A stretch of 37,254 bases of DNA from Sphingomonas flavalba (GTDB taxonomy: Bacteria; Pseudomonadota; Alphaproteobacteria; Sphingomonadales; Sphingomonadaceae), in the NCBI RefSeq assembly GCF_004796535.1, contig NZ_SPHY01000019.1, forward strand, positions 1 through 37,254, given 5' to 3'. Below, in pieces: positions 31,903 through 37,254 of this stretch. Each line of letters begins with the position of its first letter. Positions within the stretch are counted from its first letter, which is position 1. The notes beneath the pieces were generated by a model, which was not told where the DNA came from, did no database searches, and saw only the letters and a list, made by a program, of their open reading frames with translations. A program made the position numbers and the translations under genes.

Positions 31903-34098
31903 ATGAAGAAGCCCCGTAGCGCCGGCCTGCCGTCCCGCGACCAGATCCTCCGTTTCATCAGCGAATCCGAGCAGCCGGCGGGAAAGCGTGAGATCGCGCG
32001 CGCCTTTGGCTTGCACGGCGCCGACAAGATCGCGCTGAAGGTGTTGTTGAAGGACATGGCCGATGAGGGGCTGATCGACAGCGCGCCCGGCCGCGCCTTC
32101 CACAAGATGGGCGGCCTGCCCAAGGTGACGGTGTTGCGCGTCGTCGATGTCGACGACAGCGGCCAGAGTTGGGCGGTGCCGGAGCGGTGGGAAGCAAGCG
32201 GGCCGGAACCGCGGCTGCGGGTGCGGGAACGCAGCCGCAAGGGCGCGATGGGCGTCGGCGACCGCTTTCTCGCCCGGACCGAGGAAGCTGGAAAGGGCTG
32301 GATCGCCCACCCGATGAAGAAGCTGGCGCGCAGCAGCGAATTGATGCTGGGGGTATTGCGCGAGGAAGGCGGCCGCTGGTGGTTGCAGGGGGTGGAGAAG
32401 AAGGAGCGGCGCGACTTCCCGGTTTCGGACCACGGTGACGCCGGGACGGGCGACCTGGTACTGGCGGAACGGACGGGGCGGCCGCCACGGATGACCGCGC
32501 GGGTGACCCAGCGGCTTGGCGATCCGTTCGAGCCGCGCAGCTTCTCGCTGATCGCGATCCACCAACTGGGAATACCGGACGTGTTCTCCGAAGCCGCGCT
32601 CGAGGAAGCGGGCGAGGTGGCGGGGCAGGCGCTCGGCACGCGAGAGGATTTGCGCGATCTGCCGATCGTCGCGATCGACCCGGCCGACGCGCGCGACCAT
32701 GACGACGCGGTGTGGGCGGCGCCGGATGGGGAAGGTGGGTGGCGAGCGATCGTCGCGATCGCCGATGTCAGCTTCTATGTCCGCCCTGGCTCCGCGCTGG
32801 ATCGGGAAGCGCGGAAGCGGGGCAACAGCGTCTATTTCCCCGACCGGGTGGTGCCGATGCTGCCCGAGCCGCTGAGCGCCGGTATCTGTTCCTTGAAAGC
32901 GGGGGAGGACCGGGCGGCGCTCGCCTGTCATCTGACCATATCGAAGCAGGGCAAGGTTACCGGCTGGCGCTTTACCCGGGCGGTGGTGCGGCTGGCGGCG
33001 AACATCGCCTATGAAGATGCGCAGGCGGCGATCGATGGTGGTCAGACATCCGTACCGGCGGCGTTGGCCGACGCGGCGCTGAAACCGCTATGGGCGTGCT
33101 GGCAGGCGCTGGCCAAGGCGCGGGATGCGCGCGGGCCGCTTGACCTGGATTTGCCGGAGCGACGGATCGAGCTGGATGAGAAAGGGCGCATCCTGTCGGT
33201 CGCGCCGCGCGAGCGGCTCGACGCGCATAAGCTGATCGAGGATTACATGATCGCGGCCAACGTCGCCGCCGCCAAGGCGCTGGAGGCGAAGGGCGCGCCG
33301 GTGATGTACCGGGTGCACGAGCCGCCGTCGCGCGAGAAGCTGGTCGCGCTGAAGGACTATCTTGCCAGCTTCGAGGTGCCGTTCGCGCTGGGGCAGGTGA
33401 TCCGCCCGGCGACGTTCAACCGGGTGATCGAGATGGTCGGCGACGCCGCCTTCCGGCCGCAGGTGATGGAGCAGATCCTGCGCACCCAGACCCAGGCTTA
33501 CTATGCGCCGGCCAATGCTGGGCATTTCGGCCTGGCGCTCGGCTCCTACGCCCACTTTACCAGTCCGATCCGCCGCTATGCCGACCTGCTGATCCACCGG
33601 GCGCTGGTCGGCGCCTACCGGTTGGGCGAAGGGGAGCTGACCGCCAAGGAAATGGCGACGATGGAGCAGACCGGCGAGACGATCAGCCAACTGGAGCGGC
33701 GGGCGATGGAGGCGGAGCGCGACACCGTCGACCGCTATGTCGCCGCCTATCTGGCGGAGCGGGTCGGCGAGGTGGTGACGGCGCGGATCACCGGGGTGCA
33801 GCCGTTCGGATTCTTCGCGACCGTCGAGGGGCTGGGTGGCGACGGGCTGGTGCCGGCGTCGACGCTGGGGCGGGAGTATTTCCGCTATGACGAGAGCGAG
33901 CACAGCCTGACCGGGGAGGACAGCCTTACCTGCTACGTTATCGGGCAAACCTTACCTTTGAAACTGGCGGCGGCGGACCCGGTGAGCGGGGCATTACGAT
34001 TTGAAGTCATTGATAATGAAGGGAATAGTTACAGGCCCCCGATAAGGCGGCGGGGAAGGCCGGCGAATGTGCGGGCGAAGGGGATGCGGCGGCGCTAG
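31903..34098 (+). CDS. rnr: Ribonuclease R
   Basis: 731 aa 3'-5' exoribonuclease. Residues ~1-75 form a winged helix (REIARAFGLHGADKIALKVLLKDMADEGLID), then cold-shock domains, then the RNB domain with the metal-binding VAIDPADARDHDDAVWA and the GSYAHFTSPIRRYADLLIHR block. A C-terminal S1 domain (VVTARITGVQPFGFFATVEGLGGDGLVPAS) and a basic tail (RRRGRPANVRAKGMRRR) follow. The start is ATG 31903 with AGG 9 nt upstream; TTG 31897 is an in-frame alternative. The stop TAG shares CTAG with the stop of the convergent gene. Confidence 0.95.
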   Translation: MKKPRSAGLPSRDQILRFISESEQPAGKREIARAFGLHGADKIALKVLLKDMADEGLIDSAPGRAFHKMGGLPKVTVLRVVDVDDSGQSWAVPERWEASGPEPRLRVRERSRKGAMGVGDRFLARTEEAGKGWIAHPMKKLARSSELMLGVLREEGGRWWLQGVEKKERRDFPVSDHGDAGTGDLVLAERTGRPPRMTARVTQRLGDPFEPRSFSLIAIHQLGIPDVFSEAALEEAGEVAGQALGTREDLRDLPIVAIDPADARDHDDAVWAAPDGEGGWRAIVAIADVSFYVRPGSALDREARKRGNSVYFPDRVVPMLPEPLSAGICSLKAGEDRAALACHLTISKQGKVTGWRFTRAVVRLAANIAYEDAQAAIDGGQTSVPAALADAALKPLWACWQALAKARDARGPLDLDLPERRIELDEKGRILSVAPRERLDAHKLIEDYMIAANVAAAKALEAKGAPVMYRVHEPPSREKLVALKDYLASFEVPFALGQVIRPATFNRVIEMVGDAAFRPQVMEQILRTQTQAYYAPANAGHFGLALGSYAHFTSPIRRYADLLIHRALVGAYRLGEGELTAKEMATMEQTGETISQLERRAMEAERDTVDRYVAAYLAERVGEVVTARITGVQPFGFFATVEGLGGDGLVPASTLGREYFRYDESEHSLTGEDSLTCYVIGQTLPLKLAAADPVSGALRFEVIDNEGNSYRPPIRRRGRPANVRAKGMRRR

Positions 34099-35264
34099 GG
34101 GGCGAATACGCCAGCAGCGATCAGCGTGTGCTGCTCTGCCTCGTCGATTCCGAAGGAGGCGAGCAGGGCGGCCCGGTCGGCGGCGGGCGCCGGGGTCAGG
34201 GGGAAGCCGGAATAGCGCGGGGCGGGGGCCGGGCGGGCGATGCCGCCGGCGTCGATGAAGGCGGCGCGGGCGGCGAAATGGGGGTCGTGCGCCGCCTCCG
34301 CCATGGTCAGGACCGGGGTGACGCAGGCATCGGTGCCGGCGAACACCGCTTCCCATTCGGCGCGGCTGCGGGTGGCGAAGATCGCGGCGAACTTGCGTTT
34401 CAGCAGCGGCCAGGCGGCGGGATCGTCGCGCCGGGCGCAATCCGGGTCGTCGGCACAGCCCAGCCCGGCGAGCAGCGCGGCGTAGAAGGCCGGCTCGATC
34501 GCGCCGACCGCGACATGGCCGCCGTCGGCGGTTGCGTAGCTGTCATAGAAGGGCGCGCCGCCGTCGAGCAGGTTGGCGCCGCGCCGGTCGGTCCACAACC
34601 CGGCGGCGCGCAGCGACCACAGCATCGTCATCAGCAGCGAGGCGCCTTCGGTCATCGCGCAATCGACGACCTGGCCAGGCGCGCCGCCGCGTACCGCGTG
34701 GAACGCGGCCAGCATGCCGAAGGCGAGCAGCAGCCCGCCGCCGGCGAAGTCGCCGAGCAGATTGGCGGGCAGCGCAGGCTTGCCGTCCGGCGGCCCGAAC
34801 CGGCCGAGCGCGCCGGCGAGCGCGATATAGTTGATGTCGTGCCCCGCTTCCCCGGCGCGCGGGCCGTCCTGCCCCCAGCCGGTCATCCGGCCGTAGACCA
34901 GCGCTGGGTTGGCGGCGAGCAGCGCGTCCGGGCCAAGGCCGAGCCGTTCCATCGCGCCGGGGCGAAACCCCTCGATCAGCCCATCGACGCCGGTGGCGAG
35001 GCGGAGGAGGAGGGCGCGCCCGGCCGGCACCTTCAGGTTGACGGTCAGGGTGGGGCGACGGTGGAGCAGCAGGCGGTGGGCGGCAGCCGAGGCACCGTCC
35101 GCCGCGCCGGGCGGGGCGACGCGGATCACCTCCGACCCGTGATCGGCGAGCATCATCGCGCAGAACGGCCCCGGCCCGATGCCGGCGACCTCGATGATCC
35201 GCAGGCCGTGGAGCGGGCCGCGCGCCGGGGCGGGCAGCGCATCCGTATTGTGGGCCTCAGTCAT
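34095..35264 (-). CDS. CaiB/BaiF family protein, alpha-methylacyl-CoA racemase-like
   Basis: 389 aa. Motifs: LRIIEVAGIGPGPFCAMMLADHGSEVIRV (family N-terminus), LLLRLATGVDGLIEGFRPGAMERLGLG, GRMTGWGQDGP and AGHDINYIALAGALG; the GHDINY segment is typical of alpha-methylacyl-CoA racemases (catalytic His/Asp) rather than formyl-CoA transferases. The enzyme would racemise 2-methylacyl-CoA thioesters for beta-oxidation. Start ATG 35264. Its stop codon overlaps that of rnr on the opposite strand. It is divergent from the exported amidohydrolase. Confidence 0.88.
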   Translation of the reverse strand: MTEAHNTDALPAPARGPLHGLRIIEVAGIGPGPFCAMMLADHGSEVIRVAPPGAADGASAAAHRLLLHRRPTLTVNLKVPAGRALLLRLATGVDGLIEGFRPGAMERLGLGPDALLAANPALVYGRMTGWGQDGPRAGEAGHDINYIALAGALGRFGPPDGKPALPANLLGDFAGGGLLLAFGMLAAFHAVRGGAPGQVVDCAMTEGASLLMTMLWSLRAAGLWTDRRGANLLDGGAPFYDSYATADGGHVAVGAIEPAFYAALLAGLGCADDPDCARRDDPAAWPLLKRKFAAIFATRSRAEWEAVFAGTDACVTPVLTMAEAAHDPHFAARAAFIDAGGIARPAPAPRYSGFPLTPAPAADRAALLASFGIDEAEQHTLIAAGVFAP

Positions 35265-35399
35265 CTGCCGTCCTGCTCAGCCTGACCTGTCGGCCAGTCT
35301 AGACGGAAAGGCTGGCGGCGTCATGCCGATTGCCCGGTCGATCCGCGTTGACATTGTAAATAGTATACGATTACTCTTTTCCGAAAAGGGGGACATTCC

Positions 35400-36935
35400 G
35401 TGGTGGAGCTCAGTCGGAAGGAGTTTATGCGCCTTGCCGCCCTGGGCGGCGCGGCGGCCGGACTTGGGCTTGGCTCGACGCGGGCGGCCGCCGCTGTGGC
35501 GCGGACCGGCGGCGCGGCGCGGACGCTGATCCGCGGCGCCGACGTGCTGACCATGAACCCGGCGCTCGACGAGCTGACCGGTGTGGACGTGCTTATCGAC
35601 AACGGCAAGATCGCGGCGATCGGCAAGGGCCTGTCGGCGGGCGACGCGGTGGTCGTCGAGGCGCGGGGCATGATCCTGATTCCGGGCATGGCCGACGGCC
35701 ATCGCCATATCTGGCAGTGCGCCGCCGCCGGCCGGCTGGTGAAGACGAACGTCAAGGAGTTCGCCGCCGGCTATCAGGTCTGGAAGATGAAGTGGATGCC
35801 CTGCGCCAGCGCGGAGGATCACCATCTGGCGGCCTATTATGGCGGGTTGCAGGCGATCGATTCGGGCGTGACCGCTCTGCTCGACGTCGCGCACGGCCAG
35901 CAGACGGCGGACCGGGCGCTGGCCGCCGCGCGGGGCCTGAAGGAATCGGGCATTGCCGGCTGGTTCGCCTATCAGGTCAGCAACCGCTGCGATTACGGGC
36001 CGGGCGATACCCTGCCGCTGGCCGAGGCGCGGGCGCAGGCGAGCCAGTTCACCAGCGACGACCATTGGCAGACGGTGGCGCGGTTGCAGAAGGAGGTGCT
36101 GGGCGACAGCAGCGGCCTGTTGCAGCTCGGCATCGCGCTCAGCGTCGGTTCCAAGGGCCAGCCGCTCGCTCGCGTCGCCGAGCAGGAGTTCGGACGGGCG
36201 CGGGCAATGGGGATCGGGATCATCACCCACCACGCCAACCCCGGGCCGACCGATGTGCCGCCGGGTCATTTCGGCCATCGCGGCCTTGGTCTTTTCGACC
36301 TTCACGAGGCCGGGCTATTGGGCCCCGACGTCCATTGCTCGCACGGCGTCACCGCGACCGACGACGAATTGAAGCTGATGGCGCAGACCGGCGTAATGCT
36401 GGGCGCGACCGCCGTGGCGGAGACCTTCCCGAGCCGGCCGCTCGCCCGGCGAGACCCCGCCCACGGCCGCGCCCGCGCTTTCGGGGTGCGTACCGGCATC
36501 GGCACCGACACGCCGCTGTCGCTCACCCAGGATTATTTCGAGCATATCCGCGCATCCTTCCTCAGTCTGGCGCTCGACCCGGCGAGCGAGCATGTCGCCA
36601 GCGGATACCACTCCCCCGACGTGTTCGATTTCGCGACGCGCGGCGGTTACGACGCGATCCGCCTGGGCGACATCGGCGGTACGATCGCGGTCGGGCGCCG
36701 CGCCGACCTTGTCCTGCTCGGCACCGACCGGCCCGGCTTCCCGCCGGCCGGGACGCTGGCCGACCGGGTCGTGAATTTCGCCGCGCGCACCGATGTCGAC
36801 AGCGTGTGGGTGGCGGGGCGTCTGTTGAAGAGCGGCGGCGCCATGGTCGGCGTCGACTGGCGTTCGCTGAACGCCCGCATCGCCGCGATGCAAGCCCGCG
36901 TCCACGCCGCCGCCGACACGATCACCTTCACCTGA
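35400..36935 (+). CDS. Exported amidohydrolase family protein
   Basis: 511 aa. The N-terminus (SRKEFMRLAALGGAAAGLGLG) looks like a Tat-type signal, though it has RK where RR is usual. The amidohydrolase metal site is present: GMADGHRHIWQ (HxH), ITHHANPGPT, CSHGVTATDDEL and the aspartate in GIGTDTPLSLTQ. This pattern is that of the ATZ/TRZ/cytosine-deaminase-like branch. The start is GTG 35400 with GGGGG 7 nt upstream; a second GTG is at 35403. The substrate is unknown. Confidence 0.85.
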   Translation: MVELSRKEFMRLAALGGAAAGLGLGSTRAAAAVARTGGAARTLIRGADVLTMNPALDELTGVDVLIDNGKIAAIGKGLSAGDAVVVEARGMILIPGMADGHRHIWQCAAAGRLVKTNVKEFAAGYQVWKMKWMPCASAEDHHLAAYYGGLQAIDSGVTALLDVAHGQQTADRALAAARGLKESGIAGWFAYQVSNRCDYGPGDTLPLAEARAQASQFTSDDHWQTVARLQKEVLGDSSGLLQLGIALSVGSKGQPLARVAEQEFGRARAMGIGIITHHANPGPTDVPPGHFGHRGLGLFDLHEAGLLGPDVHCSHGVTATDDELKLMAQTGVMLGATAVAETFPSRPLARRDPAHGRARAFGVRTGIGTDTPLSLTQDYFEHIRASFLSLALDPASEHVASGYHSPDVFDFATRGGYDAIRLGDIGGTIAVGRRADLVLLGTDRPGFPPAGTLADRVVNFAARTDVDSVWVAGRLLKSGGAMVGVDWRSLNARIAAMQARVHAAADTITFT

Positions 36936-36944
36936 GCCGGGCGG

Positions 36945-37253
36945 TCAGCGGAGCAGGGCCAGCAGTTCGACGATGAGTCGGTCCTCGGCCGTGTCCTCCG
37001 CAAAGCTGTGCGAGGCGGTGGCGACGGTGGCGAGCGGGATCGCGGCGCGGGCGGCGGCGAAGCGCGGGGTGCGCCACAGGGCGATGAAGGCGATCGCCGT
37101 GGCGTCGCCCGTGGCGCAGAGGATGCGGGCCGGCGGCGCGTCGGCGAGGGCGGCGGCGAGCCGGTCGGCGAGGGCGTTGGTGCGGGGCGGGCGGGCGGCG
37201 CGGATCAGGCCCCGCGCCAGCCGGCCGAAGGCGACGCGGCCGACGACGAGATC
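36945..37253 (-). CDS. C-terminal part of a probable alpha/beta hydrolase
   Basis: The frame is open from the right window edge to TGA at 36947-36945, so only the last ~102 residues are seen. The block ILCATGDATAIAFIALW, with an Asp, and ATASHSFAEDTAEDRLIVELLALL, with a candidate catalytic His in SHSFA, fit the end of an alpha/beta hydrolase; it resembles exosortase-associated hydrolases. No exosortase or EPS gene is in the window, so this sub-assignment is tentative. The nucleophile region lies outside. Confidence 0.45.
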   Translation of the reverse strand, partial: DLVVGRVAFGRLARGLIRAARPPRTNALADRLAAALADAPPARILCATGDATAIAFIALWRTPRFAAARAAIPLATVATASHSFAEDTAEDRLIVELLALLR

Positions 37254-37254
37254 G

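Noticed and set aside
35348-35376. Perfect TTGACA followed by an AT-rich stretch upstream of the exported amidohydrolase
   Set aside because: No acceptable -10 hexamer at 16-18 nt; TATACG is only 10 nt away, so a sigma-70 promoter is not supported, although the patch may still bind a regulator.
1-37254. CRISPR array or cas genes
   Set aside because: No regularly spaced repeats or Cas-like proteins were seen on either strand.

Overview
The window is a high-GC, gene-dense chromosomal stretch of an alphaproteobacterium, most likely Sphingomonas or a close relative. The main reasons are a Gly-rich TonB-dependent receptor tail, Entner-Doudoroff genes zwf-edd-eda, REP-like palindromes of the sphingomonad type and strong GC3 bias that creates long antisense shadow frames. 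The genus is inferred from gene style only; no marker gene such as 16S is present.

Layout. 3-542 is the end of a TonB-dependent receptor. 626-3189 (minus) holds a HutC-type GntR regulator and a Tat-exported DUF885 protein. 3326-4638 (minus) is an ECF41 sigma factor behind a carboxymuconolactone-decarboxylase-like gene; the sequence just upstream matches the ECF41 promoter pattern with exact spacing. 4839-6427 (plus) holds an L,D-transpeptidase and a prepilin peptidase. 6399-10342 (minus) is zwf-edd-eda. 10458-11879 is an aldehyde dehydrogenase. 11883-12884 is galE. 12937-15724 (minus) is a coupled homogentisate operon (HGD, fumarylacetoacetate hydrolase, GNAT).

The accessory part is 15725-19494: a hypothetical membrane-anchored protein whose ribosome-binding region has been split by a 2560-bp IS1595-type element (16737-19296). 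The element has 30-bp perfect terminal inverted repeats, an exact 8-bp target duplication (ATATTTTT), an ISXO2-like transposase, and unusual cargo: a DUF5343 gene, two small genes with strong ribosome-binding sites, an operator-like palindrome and a 265-bp hairpin-rich non-coding segment. This is the most unusual feature of the window.

19495-24832 is sulfur metabolism: mtnB-mtnD-mtnC-mtnA in a four-gene ATGA-coupled minus-strand operon, divergent from a YbdL/MtnE-type aminotransferase and then metB. 24933-29578 (minus) is a TonB-dependent receptor, an exported M20 amidohydrolase and a Tat-exported VOC protein, which look like an uptake-and-degradation set for an unknown substrate. An AT-rich, palindrome-rich 630-bp gap separates it from tRNA-Ser(GCT). 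After the tRNA come glpD, rnr, a CaiB/BaiF family gene, an exported amidohydrolase and the C-terminal end of a probable alpha/beta hydrolase.
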